Below are positions 14,727 through 23,543 of a stretch of DNA of 64,000 bases, piece after piece. The stretch is from Methanobacteriota archaeon (GTDB lineage: Archaea > Halobacteriota > Methanomicrobia > Methanomicrobiales > Methanoculleaceae): assembly GCA_023393455.1 (NCBI GenBank), contig JAEWLJ010000003.1:1-64000 (forward strand). Direction: 5' to 3'. Position 1 is the stretch's first letter. Each line of letters opens with the position of its first letter. The position numbers were made by a program, and so were the translations under genes. Below the pieces are notes generated by a model. The model ran no database searches. It saw only the letters and a list, made by a program, of their open reading frames with translations, and was not told the DNA's origin.

Positions 14727-15439
14727 GCCTGATGGGGTTCATGGAGACGATGGGGACGAGCAGTGTTCCCCTCGTCGCCGCGTTCTTCATCGGGTTGATG
14801 ATGGCCCTCTCGCCCTGTCCGCTCGCGACGAACGTCGCCGCGATCGGTTACCTTTCCCGCCGGATCGGTAACCCGGGGCAGACCCTCCTCGCCGGGGCGC
14901 TCTACAGCGCGGGGAGGATGGTCGTCTACGTCGGCATCGCCGCAGCGATTGTGACCCTCGGGCTCTCCGTTCAGGGGATCTCGCTCTTCCTCCAGACCTG
15001 GGGCGAGGTGCTCGTCGGCCCGCTGCTGATCGTGATCGGGGTCGTGATGCTCGATCTCGTCCCGCTCCCCTCCTTTCGGGGCGGCAGCAGGCGGTTTGCC
15101 GCATTCAAGGAGCGGGTCGCCGACCGGGGGCTCGCGGGAAGTTTCATCCTCGGCGTGCTCTTCGCATTGACCTTCTGCCCCTTCTCGGCGGTGCTCTTCT
15201 TTGCGATGCTCGTCCCGCTGGCGCTCCGGACCTCTGACCCGCTCGGGGTACCGGCGGTCTTTGCCGTCGCGACCGCTCTGCCGGTGATCGCGTTCTCGCT
15301 GATCATGGTGACCGGGATCGCGAAGGTGGGGAGCGCGATGAAGGCGGCGGAGAGGTTCGAGTACTGGACGCGGCGCATCGTCGGGGTGCTCTTCATCGGG
15401 ATCGGGGTCTACCTCCTCGCGGCAATGCTGATTGGGTGA
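14723..15439 (+). CDS. ArsG/CcdA-like membrane protein
   Basis: This 238-aa protein has six predicted helices. The conserved motifs MMALSPCPLATNVAAIGYL and LFALTFCPFSAVLFF carry one Pro-flanked Cys each in the two symmetric halves, as in CcdA/DsbD transmembrane thiol carriers and in ArsG-type permeases. The upstream ArsF-like lipoprotein overlaps it by 4 nt, so the pair probably moves electrons or arsenicals across the membrane. Choice between efflux and thiol reduction cannot be made from sequence. Confidence 0.82.
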   Translation: MSLMGFMETMGTSSVPLVAAFFIGLMMALSPCPLATNVAAIGYLSRRIGNPGQTLLAGALYSAGRMVVYVGIAAAIVTLGLSVQGISLFLQTWGEVLVGPLLIVIGVVMLDLVPLPSFRGGSRRFAAFKERVADRGLAGSFILGVLFALTFCPFSAVLFFAMLVPLALRTSDPLGVPAVFAVATALPVIAFSLIMVTGIAKVGSAMKAAERFEYWTRRIVGVLFIGIGVYLLAAMLIG

Positions 15440-15671
15440 GGTTGAATACCACCGTCGTGCAGGGTCTACCATCGTTCTCCGGGCCCGCGCCGTTTCCCTC
15501 CCCCACGCGGCGCGTATGCGTGGGGACCAGGCTCCTGTCCGTGACCGGTCTGAACCGTCCTGCAGGTCCCTGCTGCGTGCTACAGGGATTCAATGTTATC
15601 GGAATGAGAAACGGACCATGAACTTCAATTAAGTAGTGCATGGACAGATTACTCTACACGGAAAAGGCCCC

Positions 15672-15893
15672 ATGTCTTCCAACGAGCGACGGATAAAAAG
15701 CCGGATGAAAGTCGGTGCAGGGTTCGCGTTCTTCGGACTGGCGTGCCCGTTCTTCTGGTTGAATCTGTTTTATGGCGACTCCGGGTTTGAGACCTGGGTT
15801 TACGGCATCCATTCCGCTATTTTCATCATCATCGGACTTACACTGCTGGGAAAAGGGTGGTACGACCTGAAACGGGTCCGAATTAATGCCTAG
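15672..15893 (+). CDS. Small two-helix membrane protein, function unknown
   Basis: The 73-aa product starts MSSNERRIKSRMKVGAG and has two hydrophobic segments (about 18-38 and 45-64). It is preceded by 230 bp of non-coding sequence (15440-15671) in which I see nothing identifiable. It faces the acr3 operon tail-to-tail. I do not recognise the family. Confidence 0.55.
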   Translation: MSSNERRIKSRMKVGAGFAFFGLACPFFWLNLFYGDSGFETWVYGIHSAIFIIIGLTLLGKGWYDLKRVRINA

Positions 15894-15994
15894 ATGAGAG
15901 CGCTCGTTGAACAAGATCCCCTCACATCCTCTTCGGCATCATACCCGTGCCGCTCGGGAGATCCGCTGCCCATCAGGGCTCCCGGTTATTGGGG

Positions 15995-16046
15995 GGAGGC
16001 GCCGGGGTCGCAGAGGACCTGTCCCCGGGACCCCGTTGGCGCCTCC
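15995..16046. terminator. GC-rich hairpin between convergent genes
   Basis: Arms ggaggcgcc (15995-16003) and ggcgcctcc (16038-16046) are perfectly complementary, and the inner ggggtc pairs with gacccc. It lies in the gap between a small membrane-protein gene and the end of acr3, where a bidirectional terminator or RNA-stability element would be expected. No U-tract follows, so termination is not certain. Confidence 0.5.
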
Positions 16047-16147
16047 TGGTAGCAGGCGGACGTTGATCGCCGAACCCTCTCTCGAACCTCTTCGCGGGCT
16101 GTCAAGACCTCCCCCTCAATTCCACGCAGGTGCAGGCAGGACAGGGT

Positions 16148-17233
16148 TCATACGACCCCCTGATCGATGGCGCACTGTGCGGCCGGCTCATTCGCGTACC
16201 ACCGTTTTTTGAGCCAGAGCGCGACGTTGACGAGCCCTATCAGGATCGGCACCTCGATGAGCGGGCCGATCACGGTGGCGAATGCGACCTGCGAGCCGAT
16301 GCCGAAGACCGCAACAGCGACGGCGATGGCGAGTTCGAAGTTGTTCGACGCTGCTGTGAAGGCCAGGGTCGCCGAACGCGGGTAGTCGACGTTGAGCCGG
16401 TGGCTCATCCAGAACGCGACGAAGAACATCACGAGGAAGTAGATCAGGAGCGGGATCGCGACCCGGACGACGTCGAACGGGACCTGGATGATGTTCGCCC
16501 CCTGGGTCGAGAACATCACGATGATCGTGAAGAGCAGGGCGACGAGGGTCAGGGGCGAGATCCGCGGGATGAACCGGGTCTCATACCACTCCTTCGATCG
16601 TACCCGAAGCAGGATAAAGCGGGTCAGAAACCCGGCGATGAACGGGATGCCGAGGTAGATGAAGACCGAGGTCGCGATCTCGGCGATCGTGATGCTGATC
16701 GCGGTGCCGGTCCCGATCCCGAGGAGCGGCGGCAGAACCGTGATGAAGATGTACGCGTAGATCGAGTAGAAGAAGACCTGGAAGACGGAGTTTAAGCCCA
16801 CCACCGCGGCACAGTAGTCGCAGCTCCCGCCAGCGAGGTCGTTCCAGACGATCACCATCGCAATACAGCGCGCGATCCCGATCAAAATCAGGCCGTACAT
16901 CAACTCCGGCCGGTCGGCGAGGAAGAGGACCGCGAGGGCGAACATCAGGACCGGGCCGACGACCCAGTTCTGGAAGAGCGATAAGCCCAGCACCTTCCGG
17001 TCGCGGAAGACGCTGCCGAGTTCCTCATACCGGACCTTCGCGAGCGGCGGGTACATCATCACGATCAGGCCGATCGCAATCGGGATCGAGGTCGTGCCGA
17101 CCGCAAAGCCGGTGATCGCCTGCGGGACCGAGGGGAAGAAGTAGCCGATCCCGATCCCGATCGCCATCGCAAGGAAGATCCAGAGAGTCAGGTAGCGATC
17201 AAGGAACGAGAGCCGTTTCATAGTTTCAGCCAT
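16148..17233 (-). CDS. acr3: Arsenite efflux permease Acr3
   Basis: Acr3 is an arsenite/H+ antiporter of the bile/arsenite/riboflavin transporter superfamily. The 361-aa protein has ten hydrophobic segments and the family motif ARCIAMVIVWNDLAGG with the essential Cys, plus TAASNNFELAIAVA and IGPLIEVPILIGLV. ATG 17233 is chosen because GGAG lies upstream and the longer frame adds a Pro/Arg-rich artefact. It lies downstream of the P-type ATPase and ArsR genes on the same strand, making an arsR-ATPase-acr3 unit. Confidence 0.95.
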   Translation of the reverse strand: MAETMKRLSFLDRYLTLWIFLAMAIGIGIGYFFPSVPQAITGFAVGTTSIPIAIGLIVMMYPPLAKVRYEELGSVFRDRKVLGLSLFQNWVVGPVLMFALAVLFLADRPELMYGLILIGIARCIAMVIVWNDLAGGSCDYCAAVVGLNSVFQVFFYSIYAYIFITVLPPLLGIGTGTAISITIAEIATSVFIYLGIPFIAGFLTRFILLRVRSKEWYETRFIPRISPLTLVALLFTIIVMFSTQGANIIQVPFDVVRVAIPLLIYFLVMFFVAFWMSHRLNVDYPRSATLAFTAASNNFELAIAVAVAVFGIGSQVAFATVIGPLIEVPILIGLVNVALWLKKRWYANEPAAQCAIDQGVV

Positions 17234-17369
17234 GGTTGTTCTCCGTGGTGTCCGGGGGTGTGCCAGCCCCCGGGCTGGCGACGTCCAGCCCCGGGGATCG
17301 ACCATCGACCAGCATAATCATCGTCTTTTGTTGCATCAAGTCGCCTCGATTTGGTCCGTGTAACTGCAA

Positions 17370-20126
17370 TCAGCGCCGGTCCCCAGGGACCGCGGTCACG
17401 CCCGCCTTCTTCACCGCCATCACGATATCGTCGACCGAGACAGCGGCCGGGTCGTAGGTGACCTTCAGCTGGTTCGTGATCCCATTCAGGGTGAAAGCGG
17501 TCACCCCCTTCAGGGCCTTCACCCGTCTCTCGACCATCTGCCCCTCACAGGCGCAACCGAGCCCTTCGAGCCGGAACGTCGTGGTTGCAGGACCGGACGA
17601 TCCGGATCCGTTGCCGGGGATGGGGATTGGAGGCGGCACCTCGTCGGCAGGCTCTCCGCAACAACAGCAACCTTCTGTCTCGACGAGGGTTGGGGTCGGC
17701 AGATCCCGGTCAATCGACGTATCACCGCAGCAACATCCGTCTCCTGCGGGGGCTGTCGCCGTTGATGCCGCACCAACGTCCTCCGCGCCGGAACAGCACG
17801 AACCTGTCGCCCCGACGGCGACGGAGATCTGCGGCTCTCCGCACGAACAGCAACCGGCTCCGGCCGTTGAAGGAACGGGTAGCACATCGCCCGCAGGTGC
17901 GGTACAGGAACAGCAGCCGACAGCCGCCGTCGTCTGCGCTGCAGTCGGAATGGCAGGAGCCTTTATCTGGGCAGCAGCGGGGCTCTCAGGTTCGGCGCCG
18001 CTCCGCCACGTCAGCAGACGCAGGGCGTTCAAGATCACGAAGACCGCGCTCCCCTCGTTCAGGAGCAGGCCCGTGACCAGCCCGAGGTAGCCGAGCAGGG
18101 CCGCGACGACCATGAACGCGACGTTGATCAGCGAGACGGCGATGTTCTGCCGGATCACGGTGACCGTCCGGTGCGAGAGTTCACGCACATACGCCAGTTT
18201 CCCGAGGTCGTCGGACATCAGCACCACGTCGCCGGCCTCGATCGCGATGTCCGTGCCTGCCGCGCCCATCGCGATGCCGACGTCCGCGGCGGCCATGGCC
18301 GGTGCGTCGTTGATGCCGTCGCCGACCATGGCCACTGCACCGTACCGCTCTCTCAACTGCCGCACCACGTCGACCTTATCCGTCGGCAGGAGCTGCGCCC
18401 GGTATTCATCCACACCGACACGTTGCGCGATGGCCCGGGCGCTCCGCTCGTTGTCCCCGGTCAGCATCACGGTCCGGACGCCGGCGCGTCTTAACCGCTG
18501 CAAGGCCTCGACAGCGCCGGGCCGCACCTCATCGGCGATCGCGACCAGGCCGGCGAGCGTCCCGTCGCGGCTGACCAGGACCACGGTCCGGCCTTCACCC
18601 TCGATCCGGGCGATCGTCTCCTCCGCGTGACCGATCTCGATACCCTCTTCGAGCATGGCGCGGGGGCTGCCGATGCGGCATGCCTGGCCGTCCACCGTCG
18701 CCGCGACCCCGCGCCCGGCCGTCTCCTCGAACTGAACGGCCGGCCGACCCGAGAACGTCCCGCTCTCGCGAGCCTTCCGGACGATCGCTGCTGCGAGGGG
18801 GTGGCCCGACCACGACTCGATGCAGGCGGCAAGGTCGAGCAGTTCATCCCCGGTGAGATCGTCAAAGGTCACGACATCCGTGACCGCGGGCCGTCCGATG
18901 GTCAGGGTCCCGGTCTTGTCGAACGCGATCGCCTTCACCGTCTCGATGGTCTCAAGGTAGGCGCCGCCCTTGAAGACGGTTCCCTGCTTTGCAGCGTTCG
19001 CCATTGCGCCCACCACCGCGACGGGCACGGAGAGCGCAAGGCCGCAGGAGCACGAGACCACGAAGACGACGAGCCCGCGGTAGATGAACGGGTACCACTC
19101 GGCACCGAAGAAGAGCGGCGGCACGGTGGCGACCAGCACCCCGAGGACGAACATGACCGGCGTGTACCACTTCCCGAAGGAGTCCGAAAATCGCTGGTAT
19201 GATGTCCGTTTCGCCTGCGCCTCCTCGACCGAGAGGATGATCCGGGAGAGCATCGTTTCGGACGCCGGTTTTGTGACCCGGACCTCGAGTGACCCGTTCT
19301 GGTTGATCGTCCCGGCGAAGACGTCCTCGCCGGGGCCGCGGTGTACGGGAACCGGTTCTCCGGTGACCGCTGCCTGGTCGACGTACGACGACCCCGCGAC
19401 GACCGTGCCGTCGACCGGCACCCGCTCGCCCGGTCGGACGATCACGACTTCGCCGACGCTGATCGTCTCGACCGCACAGATGGTCTCGCGGCCGTTGCGC
19501 CGGACCAGCGCTTCTTTCGGCACGAGCGCCATGAGCGACCGGATCGCACCCCGGGCTTTATCCACGGCGTAGGACTCGAGGACGTCGCCGAGCGAGTAGA
19601 CGATGATCAGGACCGCGGCCTCCCCCCAGAGTCCGAGCGCCATCGCGCCGACAGAGCCGATCAGCATGAGCAGGTGGATCGTCGGCGTCAGGTTCTTGAG
19701 CGCGATCAGCGCCTTTCGTGCCGGGTAGTAGACGCCGATGAGCACGGCGAGCAGGTAGAGCCCGTTCACGATGGTGAGCGACGTCCCGAGGTATCCCGCG
19801 ACGAAGGCGATCACCGCGGTGAGGAAGCTCCCGTAGAGGGCGAGTTGTTGCGGTTCACGCCACCAGGTGCTCTTCCGCCCGTCGCTTCGCACCTGCGAGG
19901 CGGTCATCCCCGTCTCAGCGACGGTGCGGATGATCTCCTGGACACTGACGATCGCGGGATCGTAGGTGATCCGGGCCTGGCCGGTGACCGGCGTGATCTC
20001 GTGGCCCCGGACGCCGGCGAGGGCGTCCAGTTTCCGGGCGAGCAGGTCGGCGTTGCAGGTGCAGTCCATCCCCTGAATCTGCAGGGTAACCGTATCGGTA
20101 TCGGATGTCGATGAAGCAATGCTCAT
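17370..20126 (-). CDS. Aberrant P1B-type heavy-metal ATPase with Cys-rich C-terminal extension
   Basis: The 918-aa pump has an N-terminal HMA domain (about 14-80, GMDCTC), the actuator (TGEPVP near 255), the phosphorylation motif DKTGTLT (403-409), SGHPL (440-444), TGDN (556-559) and GDGINDAP (602-609). The membrane ion-binding motif, normally CPC or SPC, reads CSC (359-361), and the last helices have NEGSAVFVILNALRLL rather than typical Cu or Zn signatures. Residues 737-823 carry five cysteine clusters (CCSC, CCSC, CC, CCC, CCCC), followed by a second HMA-like domain (about 850-915, GLGCACE). It lies between arsR and acr3. Metal specificity cannot be assigned with confidence. Confidence 0.93.
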   Translation of the reverse strand: MSIASSTSDTDTVTLQIQGMDCTCNADLLARKLDALAGVRGHEITPVTGQARITYDPAIVSVQEIIRTVAETGMTASQVRSDGRKSTWWREPQQLALYGSFLTAVIAFVAGYLGTSLTIVNGLYLLAVLIGVYYPARKALIALKNLTPTIHLLMLIGSVGAMALGLWGEAAVLIIVYSLGDVLESYAVDKARGAIRSLMALVPKEALVRRNGRETICAVETISVGEVVIVRPGERVPVDGTVVAGSSYVDQAAVTGEPVPVHRGPGEDVFAGTINQNGSLEVRVTKPASETMLSRIILSVEEAQAKRTSYQRFSDSFGKWYTPVMFVLGVLVATVPPLFFGAEWYPFIYRGLVVFVVSCSCGLALSVPVAVVGAMANAAKQGTVFKGGAYLETIETVKAIAFDKTGTLTIGRPAVTDVVTFDDLTGDELLDLAACIESWSGHPLAAAIVRKARESGTFSGRPAVQFEETAGRGVAATVDGQACRIGSPRAMLEEGIEIGHAEETIARIEGEGRTVVLVSRDGTLAGLVAIADEVRPGAVEALQRLRRAGVRTVMLTGDNERSARAIAQRVGVDEYRAQLLPTDKVDVVRQLRERYGAVAMVGDGINDAPAMAAADVGIAMGAAGTDIAIEAGDVVLMSDDLGKLAYVRELSHRTVTVIRQNIAVSLINVAFMVVAALLGYLGLVTGLLLNEGSAVFVILNALRLLTWRSGAEPESPAAAQIKAPAIPTAAQTTAAVGCCSCTAPAGDVLPVPSTAGAGCCSCGEPQISVAVGATGSCCSGAEDVGAASTATAPAGDGCCCGDTSIDRDLPTPTLVETEGCCCCGEPADEVPPPIPIPGNGSGSSGPATTTFRLEGLGCACEGQMVERRVKALKGVTAFTLNGITNQLKVTYDPAAVSVDDIVMAVKKAGVTAVPGDRR

Positions 20127-20199
20127 CTCGCTCTCATCCCCTGGCGTAGAAATCCCGAACTGGAGATCGCTCCTTCGAATATTCTCACACTATCGTTTG

Positions 20200-20499
20200 T
20201 CATGGTGATTCCCCGCAGGAAATTGGTACCTCAATCTTCTGAATATCGAGGATCTCCAGGATCTGGACCGCCTGGCCCGACTTGATCCTGTACCAGATGT
20301 TCACACCGTCCCTCCGCGACTCGAGAACCCCGGCCTCCTCCAGGACCCTGAGATGCTGCGAAACCGTCGGCTGTGCCTTTCCGACGGCCGGCACGAGTGT
20401 ACACGCACATCGCTCGCCGTCCATCAGGCATTGGACGATCTTTATCCGCGTCTCGTCGGCGAGAGCTTTCAGCAGTTTTATCCTCCCCTGCATATCCAC
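20200..20499 (-). CDS. arsR: ArsR/SmtB-family transcriptional repressor
   Basis: The 99-aa protein has LKALADETRIKIVQCLM, a GERCACTLV thiol pair and the recognition helix region AQPTVSQHLRVLEEAGVL. A CxC in this position binds As(III), Sb(III) or soft metals in ArsR-type repressors; a further Cys (SCGESP) sits near the C-terminus. It is first in the minus-strand unit with the ATPase and acr3 genes. The start is GTG 20499 or ATG 20493. An AT-rich inverted repeat overlaps its promoter at 20508-20527. Confidence 0.93.
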   Translation of the reverse strand: MDMQGRIKLLKALADETRIKIVQCLMDGERCACTLVPAVGKAQPTVSQHLRVLEEAGVLESRRDGVNIWYRIKSGQAVQILEILDIQKIEVPISCGESP

Positions 20500-20507
20500 A
20501 AATTGGT

Positions 20508-20527
20508 ATATTCAAATATATGAATAT
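20508..20527. promoter_or_regulatory. ArsR operator of the ATPase-acr3 unit
   Basis: Arms ATATTCA and TGAATAT are perfectly complementary with a 6-nt spacer, and the site contains the TATA-like sequence for the minus-strand arsR. This differs from the ATTTCA-N8-TGAAAT operators of the upstream half, suggesting two separate ArsR specificities in the island. Confidence 0.7.
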
Positions 20528-20732
20528 GATCGCGCTGGTCGGGATCTGGCGTCTCCTGAGTCGGGCCCGACCGGAGACGGGTCTGGGCCGCCGGGAATGA
20601 GGAGAATGTCCGCGGTGAAGACGTCTGCAGAGACGATCACCTGCGATGCTGAACGCTGCCCCCCGGCTCCGGGACCGGTGGCATGGCGGAGAGGCGACAG
20701 AAAGATGTCCCGTCGATTCCCAAGATGATACC

Positions 20733-21125
20733 ATGAAGAAGGAACTCGTCATCGAATGGAAGCACATCGGGAACGAGATCGAGAAGACCGCCGAAGAGTT
20801 TGAGGAGACCGGAATGACGCTTTCGGCTGTTCTCGCGGAGATCCGGATGCTCCTCGATATGGAGGGGATCAGCGTCCGGGTGGATGAGACCGTCCTCCCC
20901 GATGACGCCCCAGCTGGATCGGAGGCCCTCCTCTTCAACGGGGTGCCGATCGAGGAACTTCTGGCAGGGGTCGAGGTGACTGCCGCATCCTGCTCCTGCG
21001 CATCCTGCGACTCCTGCGGGGGAGACGCGGAGTGCCGGACGCTCTGCTACAACGGCGAGGAGTACGAGGCAATCCCGCCGGAACTGATCGGGCGGGCGGC
21101 CGCAAAAGCGCTCGAGATGGAGTGA
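20733..21125 (+). CDS. DUF2703 family protein
   Basis: The 130-aa protein starts MKKELVIEWKHIGNEIEKTA and carries ALLFNGVPIEELLAG, a thiol cluster SCSCASCDSCGG (seven residues apart from an adjacent CRTLC), and YNGEEYEAIPPELIGRAA. It closely matches residues 157-286 of the fusion protein at 12583. Function of the family is not known to me; the cysteines suggest soft-metal or metalloid handling. It is divergent from arsR and is followed 4 bp later by a DGC-type gene. Confidence 0.88.
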   Translation: MKKELVIEWKHIGNEIEKTAEEFEETGMTLSAVLAEIRMLLDMEGISVRVDETVLPDDAPAGSEALLFNGVPIEELLAGVEVTAASCSCASCDSCGGDAECRTLCYNGEEYEAIPPELIGRAAAKALEME

Positions 21126-21129
21126 GTCC

Positions 21130-21477
21130 GTGACGGAACCCATCATCCTCGTCACCTGCTCCGGCCTCTCGAACACCGGGAAGCTGACCGGTCAGGCGGG
21201 GATGGTGGTCCGGCAGCGGTGCCCCGGATCCGTCGAGGCCTGTATCCCGGCACGCCGCCTGTCGGCGTCGCTTTCCGGCCGAATCCTCGCGCTGGACGGC
21301 TGTGAGGACGCCTGTGCGCTCAAAAAACTCCGGGAGAACGGGGTCGAGCCGGACCTGCACATTGTCGCGACCGGGTGCGGGATCGTAAAGAACGGCATGG
21401 CGGAGCCGCGGTTTGACGAGATCGAGCAGCTCGCGGGCGCGGTGATCGAGGCGATCCAGAGCGGGCAGCAGCCCTGA
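21130..21477 (+). CDS. DGC-type putative zinc-binding protein
   Basis: The 115-aa GTG-start product has ILVTCSGLSNTGKLTGQAG, the ALDGCEDACALKKL motif and IVATGCGIVKNGMAEPRFDE. It is highly similar to the protein at 13678 (shared NTGKLT, PRFDEIE and VEAC segments), pointing to duplication. The order here is DUF2703 then DGC, the reverse of the domain order in the fusion protein at 12583. Confidence 0.85.
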   Translation: MTEPIILVTCSGLSNTGKLTGQAGMVVRQRCPGSVEACIPARRLSASLSGRILALDGCEDACALKKLRENGVEPDLHIVATGCGIVKNGMAEPRFDEIEQLAGAVIEAIQSGQQP

Positions 21478-21482
21478 GTGCA

Positions 21483-22175
21483 TCACCCTTCCGGGCCGTA
21501 GCGCCGCCGGAGGATTGCCGGGGCACCCGGGGAACCCCCGGCGACTGCCTCGGCGAAGAGGGGAGCATCGTTCGTGATGCGATCCCCCGGAACCAGTGGC
21601 GCCGGAACCGGGGAGAATGTCTGCGCCTCCCGCCACTCCCAGACGGCATCCATCACGGCGTCCGCCGTTGCCATGACGCTCGCGGCCCCGACGTCCACCA
21701 CGACGGGGTTCTGGATATTCCAGCGCTCGACGACGGTATGGAGGAGCCGGCGTCTGACCGTCCAGATCATCGGGGGGTGCGGGTGCGCGGTCAACCGGTC
21801 GAGCTGCTCCGCCCAGACCCCGCCCTGGAGTTCGAACCTCCCCACTTCGTCGACGACCATCAGATCGGTCTCGCGGGGGTCCGGCGGCGCGAGCGCCCTG
21901 CGGCCGAAAGAAAGCCCCTCGGGGCGGAAATAGAACCGGCCGTGGGCCTCGCACCGCGGGTCGGGATCGATCGAGGAGAGTTCCTCGTGCTCGCCGGTGG
22001 CGAGGTCGACAAGGGTGAACCCCGACCTCCGCCCGTCCCGCAGATGGCCGGGAGAGATCACGCCCCTGACCCGTACGTTCAGCCCGACGGTGAGCCCGAT
22101 GACCAGGTGCAGGAACGTCGTCTTGCACTGGCCCTGCCCGCCGGTGATGATGAAGACCGGCGCCCGGCGGCTCAT
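21483..22175 (-). CDS. THEP1-like P-loop nucleoside triphosphatase
   Basis: The 230-aa protein has an N-terminal Walker A (VFIITGGQGQCKTTFLH) and a Walker B-like LMVVDEVGRFELQGG, the layout of THEP1-type NTPases. A GGAGG ribosome-binding site precedes ATG 22175. It is convergent with the DGC gene (5 bp). Its cellular role is not established; THEP1 proteins hydrolyse NTPs in vitro, and the link to metal metabolism here is only positional. Confidence 0.8.
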   Translation of the reverse strand: MSRRAPVFIITGGQGQCKTTFLHLVIGLTVGLNVRVRGVISPGHLRDGRRSGFTLVDLATGEHEELSSIDPDPRCEAHGRFYFRPEGLSFGRRALAPPDPRETDLMVVDEVGRFELQGGVWAEQLDRLTAHPHPPMIWTVRRRLLHTVVERWNIQNPVVVDVGAASVMATADAVMDAVWEWREAQTFSPVPAPLVPGDRITNDAPLFAEAVAGGSPGAPAILRRRYGPEG

Positions 22176-22435
22176 CGGGGGAGTCCTCCGGCGAGATGAC
22201 GGGTGATCGGTGGCAGGCTCGCTCCGCGGTACATGGTGTTACGTACGCAGAGCGGGCTAATAATAGTTTACTTGTATGGACTGTTTAGGTGATCTTATTG
22301 ACGCGATGCGGATCCGGGCTGCCGGAGACTCCGGCGCCCCGGTCTCCCGGAAGAACGGCCGGCCGTCCCGCAGGGATGCCGGGGGCCAGGCACTAATAAG
22401 TAATACCGGCAGACAATACCTTACGGAGATTTCAT

Positions 22436-22930
22436 ATGGCAGAAGCAGATGGGACGAAGGTCGTGCTCCACACAACCATGGGCGATATAACGATCCGGCT
22501 CTACGACGACATGCCGGTGACTGCGGGAAACTTTGCGAAACTGGCCAAATCAGGGTTCTACGACGGGACGATCTTCCACCGGGTCATTCCCCGGTTCATG
22601 ATCCAGGGCGGCGACCCCACCGGCACCGGGACGGGCGGGCCGGGCTACACCATCACCGACGAGTTCGTGAAGGGCCACTCGAACCGCCGGGGCACCATCG
22701 CGATGGCGAACACCGGCCGCCCGAACAGCGGCGGCAGCCAGTTCTTCATCAACCTGGTGGACAACGTCTACCTCGACTGGGACAACCCCCAGTCACCGAG
22801 CGCCCACCCGGTCTTCGGGGAGGTGGTGGAGGGGCTGGACGTCGTCGACAAGATAGGAAAGGTGGCGACGAACTCCGCCGACAAGCCGAAGGTCCCCGTC
22901 CGGATCGAGAAGGCCGAAGTTCAGGAGTAA
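22436..22930 (+). CDS. Peptidyl-prolyl cis-trans isomerase, cyclophilin type
   Basis: The 164-aa protein has TTMGDITIRLYDDMPVTAGN, the active-site FHRVIPRFMIQGGDP and NSGGSQFFINL segments of cyclophilins. It accelerates proline isomerisation during protein folding, probably in the cytosol as no signal peptide is visible. The ATG follows an ACGGAG ribosome-binding site and a TATA-like element near 22390. The 260 bp upstream (22176-22435) otherwise hold only divergent promoters. Confidence 0.95.
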   Translation: MAEADGTKVVLHTTMGDITIRLYDDMPVTAGNFAKLAKSGFYDGTIFHRVIPRFMIQGGDPTGTGTGGPGYTITDEFVKGHSNRRGTIAMANTGRPNSGGSQFFINLVDNVYLDWDNPQSPSAHPVFGEVVEGLDVVDKIGKVATNSADKPKVPVRIEKAEVQE

Positions 22931-22940
22931 CTCTCTTTTT

Positions 22941-23405
22941 ATGAGCGAGACCGGCCGCCGGGACCCGCGTGAGATCGAGGAGCGGATGGGCTACGCATTT
23001 CGCGACCGCTCGCTCCTTCTCCGGGCGCTCACCCGCCTCGCCTACACCCTGGAGGCGGGCCTTCCGCCCGCCGCCCACATGGACGCCCTCGCCACCCTCG
23101 GGGATGCGGTCATCAACGTCGTGGTCGTGGAGGCGGCGGTCGCGGGCGGGGCGCACGACAAGGGCGCGATCACCAACAAAAAGATGAACCTGGTGAACAT
23201 GTCCCGGCTCCGCTCCCTCGCGGAAGACCTCAACCTCGCCGACTACGTCCGGTGGGGGAAGGGCGAGGCCGCCCAGAGGGTCTGGACCTCCGGCCGGGTC
23301 CTCGCCGAGTGCCTGGAGGCGCTCGTCGGCGCCGTCTACCTTGACGGCGGGATGGGTGCGGCCACCGGGGTGCTCCGACACCTCGGGCTCACGGAGAAGG
23401 CGTAA
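22941..23405 (+). CDS. RNase III-domain protein lacking key acidic residues
   Basis: The 154-aa single-domain protein aligns with the RNase III endonuclease fold (LATLGDAVINVVV, LAECLEALVGAVYLDGG). Compared with the bacterial catalytic set, the residue equivalent to E41 is Ala (51) and D114 is Glu (123), while D45 (Asp 55) and E117 (Glu 126) are kept. No double-stranded RNA-binding domain is present. It begins 10 bp after the cyclophilin gene. It may be a non-catalytic or altered nuclease; archaeal relatives exist but their function is not clear to me. Confidence 0.82.
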   Translation: MSETGRRDPREIEERMGYAFRDRSLLLRALTRLAYTLEAGLPPAAHMDALATLGDAVINVVVVEAAVAGGAHDKGAITNKKMNLVNMSRLRSLAEDLNLADYVRWGKGEAAQRVWTSGRVLAECLEALVGAVYLDGGMGAATGVLRHLGLTEKA

Positions 23406-23543
23406 CCGTTCTCTCCCTCGAACGCTTCTCACTACTCCCGGGGAAACCCGGTCTTCGATAGAAGGCGTGAAGGGGCGTTGCTCTCTGATGGACCGGTCGG
23501 TGATGGAGGAACTGGTGGAGAGGTTCTCCAGAGTCTATCACTC

